A stretch of 34,083 nt of DNA from DAOPMC01 sp035392025. GTDB lineage: Bacteria; Bacillota_I; Bacilli_A; RF39; UBA660. The notes beneath the pieces were generated by a model. It was not told the DNA's origin, made no database searches, and was given only the letters and a program-made list of their open reading frames with translations. The stretch lies in NCBI GenBank assembly GCA_035392025.1, contig DAOPMC010000011.1:1-34083 (forward strand), in the 5' to 3' direction. Of this stretch, positions 26,287-34,034 are shown piece after piece. Each line of letters begins with the position of its first letter. Within the stretch, counting starts at the first letter, position 1. The position numbers and the translations under genes are program-made.

Positions 26287-27042
26287 TTATATTTGTCTAA
26301 TAGTTTCCGTAACATAAGGAATTGAATCCAATGATTCAAAATTTGTCATTCTCATAAACGTATCTTTTGTCGCTTCTGGTACCTTTAACTTTCTAATCAA
26401 TCGTTTCTTGGCATCATATTCCATGTTCACAAATTCATTATGTCCCACTAACGCATAAAGTAAATTCAAATGCATGCTTACATTATCTATATTCAAAGAA
26501 ACAGGGGTATTAAAAAAGTTCATCATATATAACATGTATAAACGAAAATCATATTCATTTAACAAAAATTTATCAAATTGCCCATTTACTAAATCAATAA
26601 TATGCGGTAAATAATGATTATCTAGCAATAAATTAGTTGGATTTAAATCGCAAGAAACGATTCCAATTTTATGCATAGTTTTTACAATACTATCAAATCT
26701 TTTTAATATTTCTAATTTCGTAGATAAATCTGCTTCCCCTTCACATATACTCATAAAATCCCAAGGATCTATAATACGTGTTAAAACATATCCACAATAC
26801 TTACCATCAACCAAAACACTTCTTTTTGGAATATTTATATTTTTACAAGTCATATTTTCGTTAATATTATAAAGTGTTGATAATCTATCTAACATTTCTT
26901 TATCTAAATAATTTGATCTTTCTGAAAAACAAACAACTAACTCCTGATGATCATAGGGATTAATATATATCTTTTTATCGCCAACAAACAAAAAATGGTT
27001 TTTAGAATTTAACATTCGTGAAGAAATACATAATTCATTCAT
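26287..27042 (-). CDS. Atypical protein-kinase-fold protein of unknown function
   Basis: I do not recognise the family, but the C-lobe pattern of a kinase fold is visible in these 251 residues. IVSCDLNPTNLLLD puts Asp132 and Asn137 at the catalytic-loop positions of HRDLKPxN, and IIDLVN puts Asp150 at the DFG position. The HRD His/Arg and the DFG Phe/Gly are changed. In the short N-lobe no clear Gly-rich loop or VAIK lysine is seen; KRSVLVDGKYCGYVLTRI may be the hinge region. There is no membrane segment. It has its own strong promoter, a palindrome over the predicted start, GAGG before the ATG, and a terminator, so it is a single-gene unit. It may be a small-molecule or protein kinase, or a pseudokinase; biochemical activity is unknown. 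Confidence 0.7.
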   Translation of the reverse strand: MNELCISSRMLNSKNHFLFVGDKKIYINPYDHQELVVCFSERSNYLDKEMLDRLSTLYNINENMTCKNINIPKRSVLVDGKYCGYVLTRIIDPWDFMSICEGEADLSTKLEILKRFDSIVKTMHKIGIVSCDLNPTNLLLDNHYLPHIIDLVNGQFDKFLLNEYDFRLYMLYMMNFFNTPVSLNIDNVSMHLNLLYALVGHNEFVNMEYDAKKRLIRKLKVPEATKDTFMRMTNFESLDSIPYVTETIRQI

Positions 27043-27048
27043 ACTATC

Positions 27049-27060
27049 GCCTCTAGAGGC
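27049..27060. promoter_or_regulatory. 12-bp palindrome over the predicted transcription start
   Basis: GCCTCTAGAGGC is a perfect palindrome and unusually GC-rich for this region. It begins 3 bases after the -10 box, covers the predicted start point and contains the GAGG ribosome-binding sequence of the kinase-fold gene. That position suits a repressor operator. The binding protein is unknown. Confidence 0.5.
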
Positions 27061-27062
27061 AT

Positions 27063-27091
27063 ATTATATCACAAATCCTATCCTTTTTCAA
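27063..27091 (-). promoter_or_regulatory. Sigma-A promoter of the kinase-fold gene
   Basis: On the minus strand TTGAAA (27086-27091), 17 bases, TATAAT (27063-27068). The -35 hexamer lies within the last codons of the upstream YqxA-like gene. The ATG is only about 20 bases below the -10 box, giving a very short leader. Confidence 0.75.
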
Positions 27092-27404
27092 TAGTATCAG
27101 CAACTTCATTAAAAATAAAAATGATGATTTTTTCAAAACTTCCTTCTATTTTGGAAGATAGACTATTCATTCTCTTAGAAAATAAATTGCTGTAATCTAT
27201 GTACTCATCTACCAAATAATCTTCAATATCGACTTCTAATCCTTCTGCAATGTCTTGTTCAAATTTTAATATTTGTTCATTAGTTAAAATCATTCTCTCT
27301 TTATTTTTTATTTCATAATAACCAGTTGCAGTTATTAAAAATATTCCAGTAAATAATATAATTATTATAAGAATTAAATATTTGATAAGTTTTTCTTTAT
27401 TCAT
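27078..27404 (-). CDS. Small membrane protein, positional counterpart of YqxA
   Basis: This 108-residue protein has one N-terminal membrane segment (about 9-29) and a charged, mostly acidic extracytoplasmic part. I recognise no motif. It overlaps the end of spoIIP by 8 bases, with AGGAG before its ATG. In Bacillus the gene after gpr-spoIIP is yqxA, a short membrane protein of similar size (DUF3679), so homology is suspected from size, topology and position. Sequence similarity is not evident by eye. A link with sporulation is inference from the operon. Confidence 0.55.
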   Translation of the reverse strand: MNKEKLIKYLILIIIILFTGIFLITATGYYEIKNKERMILTNEQILKFEQDIAEGLEVDIEDYLVDEYIDYSNLFSKRMNSLSSKIEGSFEKIIIFIFNEVADTIEKG

Positions 27405-28290
27405 CTTTTGCTCCTAAATAATCCAATAAAATCTGGCAAAATAAATGCGTTGTGTTATAAACTTCATCAACTGTATTATCAACTCCACCAATTTCAATTA
27501 AAATCGCATTAGTGCTTATATCTTGATTATATGTGGCATTTCTTTTATAAACTCCCCTACTTAACTTTTCATTGAATTGATTAAATCCATTATTAAGTGC
27601 TTTCATTAATGATAAGTTTTTTTGATATTCTTTATTGTTTATTCCAATTACAAACATTGGTCTTGCATAAGTTTTATCATCTATAATTATCTTTGAATTA
27701 TCTCCACTAACAGAATCTCTATGAATATCTATATAATAATTTAACGTTGGATACTCTTGCTTTCTTTTTAATAAAAGTTCTCTTGATAATTGGTAACTTT
27801 TGTCATAGGAAAGATTTCTTTCACTGAGAAATCTTCTCATATTAGTCTCTTCCACTACTGCGTACACAGAATTATCTTCTAAACACTCTTTTAGAATATA
27901 GCTGGAAGTTAGTACCGTTAACTCGATATTATAATCTTTTAAATTAGCTGAATCATATTGCTCTTGTTGATGAGTATTATAAATATATATTGTAGGACTT
28001 GATACTAATTTAGTCATATCACTTGATATGTTATCATTCCTAATATCTTTAAATGAATTAGAAATAAATGTTATTGGATTAGAAATATTAACATTAGAAA
28101 TAGATGATACAATATTTTTAAATATTTTAGTTTTGCTTGTACTGTTAAATGAATTAGGATCATCCATGATTATTGATACAAATTCCTCGTTTGTAAGATT
28201 AAATTTAACAGTATTCAAGGTTTTAAAGGTGTAAAATCCTACTATCAATGTTATTAAAAAATAAAAAAATATTTTTAATTTCTTTTTCAT
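27397..28290 (-). CDS. spoIIP: Stage II sporulation protein P (SpoIIP)
   Basis: SpoIIP is the peptidoglycan amidase/endopeptidase that works with SpoIID and SpoIIM to drive engulfment of the forespore. The 297-residue protein is shorter than the Bacillus protein (about 400), mainly in the N-terminal half. An N-terminal membrane segment (about 7-24) anchors it. Catalytic-type residues are visible: His107 and Glu110 in YIYNTHQQEQY, His190 in DIHRDS, and Glu266 in LIEIGGVDN. GAGGTGAG precedes the ATG. It follows gpr by 53 bases, the order known in Bacillus. I see no convincing sigma-E promoter. Confidence 0.92.
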   Translation of the reverse strand: MKKKLKIFFYFLITLIVGFYTFKTLNTVKFNLTNEEFVSIIMDDPNSFNSTSKTKIFKNIVSSISNVNISNPITFISNSFKDIRNDNISSDMTKLVSSPTIYIYNTHQQEQYDSANLKDYNIELTVLTSSYILKECLEDNSVYAVVEETNMRRFLSERNLSYDKSYQLSRELLLKRKQEYPTLNYYIDIHRDSVSGDNSKIIIDDKTYARPMFVIGINNKEYQKNLSLMKALNNGFNQFNEKLSRGVYKRNATYNQDISTNAILIEIGGVDNTVDEVYNTTHLFCQILLDYLGAKDE

Positions 28291-28343
28291 ATGGTCTCAC
28301 CTCTAAAATAATTATATTTGAAATTTAAAAATATTTTGTCAGT

Positions 28344-29363
28344 TTATATGTTATGCAATGCTTTATTAATTCCATTAGCAATAACATTTGATAATTTTTC
28401 TATTACAAAATCAATTTCTTTAGGTGTTACCATAAGATTGTAGCCGATAGGGGTTAAAACTTCTAACAATAAACTTTTCATTTCAATATTAGATAAGGTT
28501 CCAACCAATCCTAAAAATATTTTTCTTTCATCGTTAGTAAGATTATCTGCTGATAAATAGTTTTGCATATAAGAAGGAATAAACTTTAATTTAGGATTAT
28601 CATTATTTTTTATATTATAGCTAAAATGCTTAGTCATGTAATTAATCGTATCAAATACAATAGTCGATGCATCCACTACTGTTGGAATTCCTATAGCAAT
28701 AACAGGTATGCCTAACTTTTCTTGCGAAATTTCTTCTCTTTTATTGCCAACTCCTGATCCAGGATGAATACCTGTATTTGATATTTGAATAGTTTTGTTT
28801 ACTCTATCCAAGGAATCACTTGCCAATGCATCTACGGCAATAATGAAATCTGGTTTTATTTTCTCTACTACTCCCAATATAATATCTTTAGTTTCAATTC
28901 CAGTATTTCCCATAACATTTGGTGATAATCCAGATGTAATTCGATACCCTTCTTCTAGGCTACCTGTTAATATATAGATATGCCTAGTAACAATCAAATT
29001 ATTAAATATTAAAGGACCTAACGAATCAGGTGTAGACTTATAATTCCCTAAACCAATAATAAGACAACTAGCATGTTCTGATATTGTGCAATATTTTAAT
29101 ATTTTAAGAAGTTCTTTTGTAAAAACATTAATTAACTTTTTTTGATTGTTTGCATCAGTCACATCATCAAAAAAAATAGTAGTATAGCAACCCCTTTTCT
29201 TATTTATTAATTTACTTCCTTCATCATTAACCAAAACATTACTGACTTTTAATCCATCAATCTTAATAATTTTTTCTGTTATTCCCTTAAATCTTTTTTG
29301 ACTTATAATATCCGTTATCAAATCTGTTCTGATATGATAATTGCTTAAATCTATTTCTCTCAT
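28344..29363 (-). CDS. gpr: Spore germination protease GPR
   Basis: GPR (family A25) degrades small acid-soluble proteins when spores germinate. The 339-residue protein has the family N-terminus REIDLSNYHIRTDL, where the zymogen is processed, and GLGNYKSTPDSLGPL, SGLSPNVMGNTGIET, AVDALASDSLDRVNKTIQ and NTGIHPGSGVGNKR. Asp113 and Asp178 are the likely active-site aspartates by spacing. GGTG precedes the ATG. It is divergent from rpsT, which is also the order in Bacillus-type genomes. Its presence implies that the organism makes, or recently made, endospores. Confidence 0.95.
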   Translation of the reverse strand: MREIDLSNYHIRTDLITDIISQKRFKGITEKIIKIDGLKVSNVLVNDEGSKLINKKRGCYTTIFFDDVTDANNQKKLINVFTKELLKILKYCTISEHASCLIIGLGNYKSTPDSLGPLIFNNLIVTRHIYILTGSLEEGYRITSGLSPNVMGNTGIETKDIILGVVEKIKPDFIIAVDALASDSLDRVNKTIQISNTGIHPGSGVGNKREEISQEKLGIPVIAIGIPTVVDASTIVFDTINYMTKHFSYNIKNNDNPKLKFIPSYMQNYLSADNLTNDERKIFLGLVGTLSNIEMKSLLLEVLTPIGYNLMVTPKEIDFVIEKLSNVIANGINKALHNI

Positions 29364-29404
29364 AATATCACCTATTATTATTTTTAATTAAATTATTAAT
29401 TTTA

Positions 29405-29429
29405 TTTGCTTTTTTTGCTTTTTTTTGCT
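29405..29429 (+). repeat. Three TTTGCT repeats in phase upstream of rpsT
   Basis: TTTGCT occurs at 29405-29410, 29414-29419 and 29424-29429, embedded in T-runs, at steps of 9 and 10 bases. They lie 5' of a TATTAT sequence at 29436-29441 that may be the rpsT -10 box. They could be a stretch of phased A-tracts (bent DNA, an UP-like element) or slippage expansion. Confidence 0.4.
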
Positions 29430-29464
29430 AAAATTTATTATGTTATTAAAGCGAGGTGAAATTT

Positions 29465-29728
29465 ATGCCAAATATTAAAAGTGCTAAGAAGAGAGTTAAA
29501 ACTGATAAAATTAAAAATGTTACAAATAATACTCTAATATCTAGTATGAGATCTGCTAATAAGCGTGTTAGAAAAGACATCAAAGAAAGCAACAAAGATG
29601 CTGCTTTAAATGATATTAAATTAGCAAACAAAAAAATTGATAAAGCTGCTAAAAAAGGATTAATTCATAAAAATAAAGCCGCAAGAATTAAATCAAAATT
29701 ACAAAAAGCTATAAATAACAACAAGTAG
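29465..29728 (+). CDS. rpsT: 30S ribosomal protein S20
   Basis: This primary-binding ribosomal protein binds 16S rRNA. The 87-residue product starts at 29465, with GAGGTG upstream; three more in-frame codons upstream are rejected. MPNIKSAKKRVKTD, the central SAMRS-like ISSMRSANKRVRK and the C-terminal KAAKKGLIHKNKAARIKSKL are typical of S20. It is divergent from gpr. The transglutaminase-like gene follows after 35 bases, with a hairpin in the gap. Confidence 0.96.
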   Translation: MPNIKSAKKRVKTDKIKNVTNNTLISSMRSANKRVRKDIKESNKDAALNDIKLANKKIDKAAKKGLIHKNKAARIKSKLQKAINNNK

Positions 29729-29749
29729 TTAAACTACTTGTTTATTTGT
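29720..29749 (+). terminator. Hairpin after rpsT, probable leaky terminator
   Basis: AACAAGTAGT (29720-29729) pairs perfectly with ACTACTTGTT (29733-29742) around TAA, followed by TATTTGTATT, which is T-rich but broken. The stem overlaps the rpsT stop codon. It should end most rpsT transcripts while letting some through into the downstream gene. Confidence 0.6.
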
Positions 29750-29763
29750 ATTAGGAGGTCGTA

Positions 29764-30678
29764 ATGCGTAGAAGTTTTAAATCTGTGGCAGGATTAATAA
29801 TTATTTTGGGAATGTGCTTGATAGGTATTATTTATCGTGATAATGTATTGAAATTTTACTCAAAATATTATGATAACAATAGAAAAAATATAACTATCTC
29901 AAATTTCGAATATTCAACCACAAATAAATATAGTTCTGCTAGTTTGACAACGGATTTTATTGCTAAGAACAAAGAACAGTTAACAAACATCTACTATACT
30001 ATAATAAATAGTGGAAACAATAGATTTACATTCTATTGCGATGTAGATTATAAAGAATGTTTGGATGATATTGAAAAAATATCAGCAAGTGAAGAAGAAT
30101 TGGCATTTATAAATAATTTTGTCCATCCTTATAACTCATTTTCAAGTATCAGGACTTTATATGCAAGCAATGGAAAAGTGGAACTTGAAATAATTAAAAG
30201 TTATACAAGTGAACAAATTATTTATTTAAATCAAGTATTAAAAGAATTTATAGATAAAAACATCTCATCAAATATGACAGACAGGGAAAAAATTAAAATA
30301 ATTCATGATTATATTATCAGCAATACTAAATATGATTTTACAAGTAACTTATCATCAGAAATTAATCATTATAATTCTAATATTGCTTATGGGGTTTTTA
30401 AAAACAAAAAAGGAATATGTAGTGGTTACACTGATGCAATGGCATTATTTCTGTATGAATTAGGTATTGAAAACTATAAAATATCAAATGATGATCATAT
30501 TTGGAATTATGTTATTTTAGATGGTATTGGATATCACTTAGACTTAACTTGGGATGATCCTATACTTGAAACAGGAGAAGAAAAAATAGAATATTTTTAC
30601 TTTTTAATAGATGACAATATATTAAAAATTCTTAGTAAAGAAGACCATTATTATGATAAAACATTATATGGCATATAA
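29764..30678 (+). CDS. Membrane-anchored transglutaminase-like (papain-fold) protein
   Basis: This 304-residue protein has an N-terminal signal-anchor (about 8-24) and an extracytoplasmic domain with the transglutaminase-like catalytic triad: Cys219 in KGICSGYTDAM, His245 in DDHIWNYV and Asp260 in HLDLTWDD. Such domains act as cysteine proteases, amidases or cross-linking enzymes; many in Gram-positives are extracellular and of unknown substrate. The middle (about 45-165) is beta-rich with two cysteines (92, 99). AGGAGGT precedes the ATG. It is downstream of rpsT and convergent with the thioredoxin-like gene. Substrate and role are unknown; a cell-wall or surface-protein target is possible. 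Confidence 0.88.
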   Translation: MRRSFKSVAGLIIILGMCLIGIIYRDNVLKFYSKYYDNNRKNITISNFEYSTTNKYSSASLTTDFIAKNKEQLTNIYYTIINSGNNRFTFYCDVDYKECLDDIEKISASEEELAFINNFVHPYNSFSSIRTLYASNGKVELEIIKSYTSEQIIYLNQVLKEFIDKNISSNMTDREKIKIIHDYIISNTKYDFTSNLSSEINHYNSNIAYGVFKNKKGICSGYTDAMALFLYELGIENYKISNDDHIWNYVILDGIGYHLDLTWDDPILETGEEKIEYFYFLIDDNILKILSKEDHYYDKTLYGI

Positions 30679-30702
30679 AAAAGAGTTAAAAAAACTCTTT
30701 TT
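30678..30702. terminator. Bidirectional terminator
   Basis: AAAAAGAGTT (30678-30687) and AACTCTTTTT (30693-30702) pair perfectly around a 5-A loop, with the A/T-run on each side. It lies between the convergent transglutaminase-like and thioredoxin-like genes and touches both stop codons. Confidence 0.75.
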
Positions 30703-31307
30703 CAATTGCATGAAGTACATTGCCCTAAAAACGTGCTTGAAATGGCATTATATAATTTGTTTTTAAAATTTAGTTTAGCATCATCAGTCCAATATCCTTC
30801 AACAGTAATACCTTGTTCTACAACTGATGTTTCATTGTCGTGGAACAATATCTTACCATCTACTACAAACGTAACATCAGGAACATAAATTCGTTTATTG
30901 CCTTCATCATCAGTAAGTAAATACTTATTCAAAATTTCAACTATCTCTTGATATCCAGCAGTATTATTTGACCTTGCTTCTTTAATATTGTAATAATAGA
31001 TTTCTTCCATTTCTAACTCTTTTGCCACCTCATTTAACATACTTACATATTTGCAACACCATGGGCATTCTGAAAATCCTAAATACACTATGCCTGTTCC
31101 ATTTCGTAATATATCAATAATCTCTGATTCTGTTTTATAAACAAATAAGTTATCCAAAGGTAAACTCTGATATTCTTCTGCAAACTTCTCATGATCCTTG
31201 ACTGAATCGTTTTTATTTGTTTGATCTTTAAATATATAATAAATCCCAATAAGTCCCGCAACAAATATAATAATTACTATGGCAACCCCTATAAAACGTT
31301 TTTTCAT
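30702..31307 (-). CDS. Membrane-anchored thioredoxin-fold protein
   Basis: This 201-residue protein has an N-terminal membrane anchor (about 5-26) and an extracytoplasmic thioredoxin-like domain. The redox motif is CPWC at 81-84, followed directly by a third cysteine (Cys85), and the cis-proline is seen in IYVPDVTFVV. A second CxxC (CTSC, 197-200) ends the protein. This suggests oxidative folding or reduction of extracytoplasmic disulfides. GGAGGT precedes the ATG. It has its own promoter. The cysteine-rich surface protein at 302-2089 is one candidate client, but this is a guess. The exact family (DsbA-like, bacteriocin-type transport accessory, or other) is not settled by eye. Confidence 0.85.
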   Translation of the reverse strand: MKKRFIGVAIVIIIFVAGLIGIYYIFKDQTNKNDSVKDHEKFAEEYQSLPLDNLFVYKTESEIIDILRNGTGIVYLGFSECPWCCKYVSMLNEVAKELEMEEIYYYNIKEARSNNTAGYQEIVEILNKYLLTDDEGNKRIYVPDVTFVVDGKILFHDNETSVVEQGITVEGYWTDDAKLNFKNKLYNAISSTFLGQCTSCN

Positions 31308-31329
31308 CTTTTACCTCCAATATAAATAC

Positions 31330-31358
31330 ATTTTAACATTTATCCTAATACATAACAA
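31330..31358 (-). promoter_or_regulatory. Promoter of the thioredoxin-like gene
   Basis: On the minus strand TTGTTA (31353-31358), 17 bases, TAAAAT (31330-31335), with TG one base before the -10 (extended form). The start codon lies about 22 bases below the -10 box. It makes the gene independent of murG-murB-divIB. Confidence 0.6.
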
Positions 31359-31359
31359 G

Positions 31360-32031
31360 TTAATTCATTATTTTAAAATAATCACCAGAATCTAAATATA
31401 AAATTCCTTTATCACCTTCAAGTTCAACAACAATATCATTATATTTATTTAACTTTGTAAACTTGTCCAGCGTAACATGAACAACATTTTGATCATTCAT
31501 ATATAAAATAAATAAGTCATCATCATATTCGTTTGGAGAATATTTAATCTCGGAAATCTTTTGAATAATATTGTTGTTAATTCCAGACATTTTTTCTATT
31601 AATTCCTTATATATTTCATCAGGAACATAGTTTAAAAGAGTTGGAACATCATACTCTTCATCAAATACATCTTCAATATAATTACTTAAAACATACTTTG
31701 AATTATTACTATTTTTGAATAATATCCTGTTTTCTGTAATATCAAGTACAATTAATTTGCCTAGTCTCTTTGAAACTTTAACATCACTTATTAAAACACT
31801 TTTTTTCAAGTTCTTCGCTATCTCAGTTTTAGTAGTAAATAAAAAACTAGGATAGTTGTCCAATTTAGACAATTCTAATATTTCCTTCTCAGATAATATA
31901 TAGTTATTATTAATTTGTACTCTAGATATATCATCTCCAATAATAAAATAATAAATGCAAAAAATTATACCAATAAGTATAAGTACTAAAACGAACTTAA
32001 AAATTTTTGCTTTTATTCTTCTTTTTGCCAT
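31360..32031 (-). CDS. divIB: Cell division protein DivIB/FtsQ
   Basis: This divisome protein helps septal wall synthesis. The start at 32031 is chosen because GGGAG lies upstream; an in-frame TTG at 32043 falls within murB. The 223-residue protein has a basic N-terminus, one membrane helix (about 11-31), then the POTRA domain with ISRVQINNNYILSEKEILEL, and FtsQ beta-domain. The C-terminus is conserved only in pattern. A perfect 16-bp palindrome of A/T lies within its last codons (31367-31382). Order murG-murB-divIB is the same as in Bacillus. Confidence 0.9.
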   Translation of the reverse strand: MAKRRIKAKIFKFVLVLILIGIIFCIYYFIIGDDISRVQINNNYILSEKEILELSKLDNYPSFLFTTKTEIAKNLKKSVLISDVKVSKRLGKLIVLDITENRILFKNSNNSKYVLSNYIEDVFDEEYDVPTLLNYVPDEIYKELIEKMSGINNNIIQKISEIKYSPNEYDDDLFILYMNDQNVVHVTLDKFTKLNKYNDIVVELEGDKGILYLDSGDYFKIMN

Positions 32032-32033
32032 AT

Positions 32034-32939
32034 CTACTCCCAATTGAAAAATTCTTGTTCAACTTTTAAATCAACGTCATAATTCTTTTTAACTGTATCT
32101 TTTGCAAGCATCAGTAATTTTTTTACATCGCTGGCTCTAGCATTTTTATAATTAATTATGAAATTAGCATGTTTATCACTAATCTTTGCTCCACCAATTC
32201 TATAACCTTTTAGATTCGAATCCTCAATTAATTTTCCAGCATACATTCCTTCTGGATTTCGAAATACACTTCCGGCACTTGGATAAGAAAGAGGTTGTGT
32301 TTCTTCTCTTCTTTTTTTTCTTTCACTAATTAAATTTTTTATTACCTCTTTATCCCCATGAATAATTCTAATCTTAGCTTCAATGCAGATATACTCTTTA
32401 TTAGACTGAAGTATTGATGATCTATACCCAAATAATAATTCTCTCTTACTAAGTTCAATTATATCAAAATCATTATCTAATACCTTAATAGAGAGGATTA
32501 CATCACCTATCGAACTATTATAAGCCCCAGCATTCATGTATACCGCGCCACCAACAGATCCCGGTATCCCGCAGGCAAACTCTAAGCCACTATATCCTTC
32601 TTTACATAATTGATTAGCAAGTTGCATTAAAGATACTCCTGCCCCTACTATGGCATAGCGAGATTTAATATTAATCTTATTTAAACTATCTAATTTAATA
32701 ATTACCCCATTATAATTGTCATCACTAGGAATAATGTTAGAACCTCTGCCCCATACTTTAAAAGAAATATTGTTGTTTTTAAAATATTTAAGTGACTTAA
32801 TTAGAGCCATAGCAGTCTTAGGATAAAAAACAATTCTAGCAATTCCACCTATTTTATATGTAGTCAATTTTTTAAAAGACATATTTTCAATTACTTTACC
32901 TAAATTGTTATTCTTAATATATTTAAGTGTTTCTTTCAT
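32034..32939 (-). CDS. murB: UDP-N-acetylenolpyruvoylglucosamine reductase MurB
   Basis: This FAD enzyme makes UDP-N-acetylmuramic acid, the second committed step of peptidoglycan synthesis. The 301-residue protein has YKIGG, the FAD-binding GRGSNIIPSD, FACGIPGSVGGAVYMNAGAY, and catalytic Ser224 in YPSAGSVFRNP with Glu294 near the end. These mark a type IIb enzyme. The ATG overlaps the murG stop by 4 bases (ATGA), with GTAGGAG upstream. divIB starts 2 bases after its stop. Confidence 0.96.
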   Translation of the reverse strand: MKETLKYIKNNNLGKVIENMSFKKLTTYKIGGIARIVFYPKTAMALIKSLKYFKNNNISFKVWGRGSNIIPSDDNYNGVIIKLDSLNKINIKSRYAIVGAGVSLMQLANQLCKEGYSGLEFACGIPGSVGGAVYMNAGAYNSSIGDVILSIKVLDNDFDIIELSKRELLFGYRSSILQSNKEYICIEAKIRIIHGDKEVIKNLISERKKRREETQPLSYPSAGSVFRNPEGMYAGKLIEDSNLKGYRIGGAKISDKHANFIINYKNARASDVKKLLMLAKDTVKKNYDVDLKVEQEFFNWE

Positions 32940-34012
32940 GCTTTTTCTCCTACTAGTTTTACTATTTCCTTATATATATTATCCAAACTATTTGGGGTAC
33001 CTAATTTTTTTAAGTTTTTAAGCGTTTTATTGTATTTGTCTTGATCACTTAAAACCATATCAATTTCAGATAAGATTTTTTTTGCTGTTAAATCCTTTTC
33101 TTCAATCATAAACCCTGCTTCTTTCTCAACTAAAAGCATTGCATTTAAATATTGATGATTGTTTGGAACATAAGGGCTTGGTATTAATACAGGGACTACA
33201 CCTAAAGTAGTAATTTCAGATAAGATGGTTGCTCCCGCCCTCGTAATTATTAAATCAACAGTTTTAAGAACACTAGGCATATTATCTAAGTATGAAACAA
33301 TCTTAATATTTTTATATTTATTATCTTTATATTTATCATAATATTTATCACCCGTTACAAATAAAACATTATAATCTTTTTCAGACATTTCTTTAAAAGA
33401 ATTGGCAATTATATCATTGACGGTTTTCGAGCCTAGTGAACCCATTGTAATTAGAATCAATTTTTTATTATCAAATCCAAGAGAAAATTTAGTAACTGGT
33501 TTTGCATTTAAAACTTCTTCGCCACGAGGATTGCCGGTAAAAACAACCTTTTCACTATTAAAAAACTTCATAGACTCTTGCAATGATACTAAAATTTTAT
33601 CAGCATATTTATTTAAAAATATATTGGCCTTACCAGGAATAATATTTTGTTCATGAATAATAGTTTTATATCCCAGTTTGTTGGCACTAAAAATAACGGG
33701 AACAGTTACATATCCACCAACACCAATAACAATATCTGGATCAAAACTTTTAATTATTTTCCTGCATCTTTTAATTGCACTAGACATTTGAAAAAATGAT
33801 TTTATTAATTTTAATATATTTTTAGATAATCCTGATATATTTATACCAATATATTTAATACCCATCTTAGGAATAACATCTTTTTCCATGCGATCAGTAG
33901 TCCCAATATAAATAATCTCTGAATTAGGTTCCATCTTTTTAATTTTATTGATTATTGATATAGCAGGATATATATGTCCACCAGTTCCTGCCGCACTAAT
34001 AATTACTTTCAT
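32936..34012 (-). CDS. murG: N-acetylglucosaminyltransferase MurG
   Basis: MurG adds GlcNAc to lipid I to give lipid II on the inner membrane face. The 358-residue protein has GTGGHIYPA (9-17), GVGGYVTVP, HEQN, and TRAGATILSEITTLGVVPVLIPSP followed by NNHQ, all GT28 motifs. AGGTGG precedes the ATG. It starts the murG-murB-divIB run; other division-cluster genes upstream (mraY, murD, ftsW) are not in the window. Confidence 0.97.
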   Translation of the reverse strand: MKVIISAAGTGGHIYPAISIINKIKKMEPNSEIIYIGTTDRMEKDVIPKMGIKYIGINISGLSKNILKLIKSFFQMSSAIKRCRKIIKSFDPDIVIGVGGYVTVPVIFSANKLGYKTIIHEQNIIPGKANIFLNKYADKILVSLQESMKFFNSEKVVFTGNPRGEEVLNAKPVTKFSLGFDNKKLILITMGSLGSKTVNDIIANSFKEMSEKDYNVLFVTGDKYYDKYKDNKYKNIKIVSYLDNMPSVLKTVDLIITRAGATILSEITTLGVVPVLIPSPYVPNNHQYLNAMLLVEKEAGFMIEEKDLTAKKILSEIDMVLSDQDKYNKTLKNLKKLGTPNSLDNIYKEIVKLVGEKA

Positions 34013-34028
34013 AGTACCACCTATAACA

Positions 34029-34034
34029 ATTATA
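34029..34034 (-). promoter_or_regulatory. Candidate -10 box of murG
   Basis: A full TATAAT lies on the minus strand about 17 bases before the murG start codon. No good -35 hexamer is seen at 16-18 bases; the spacer is occupied by one copy of the direct repeat. The window ends too soon to tell whether transcription starts here or further upstream. Confidence 0.4.

Noticed and set aside
31367..31382. 16-bp palindrome ATTATTTTAAAATAAT as a regulatory site
   Set aside because: It lies within the divIB coding end and is all A/T, so chance is likely.
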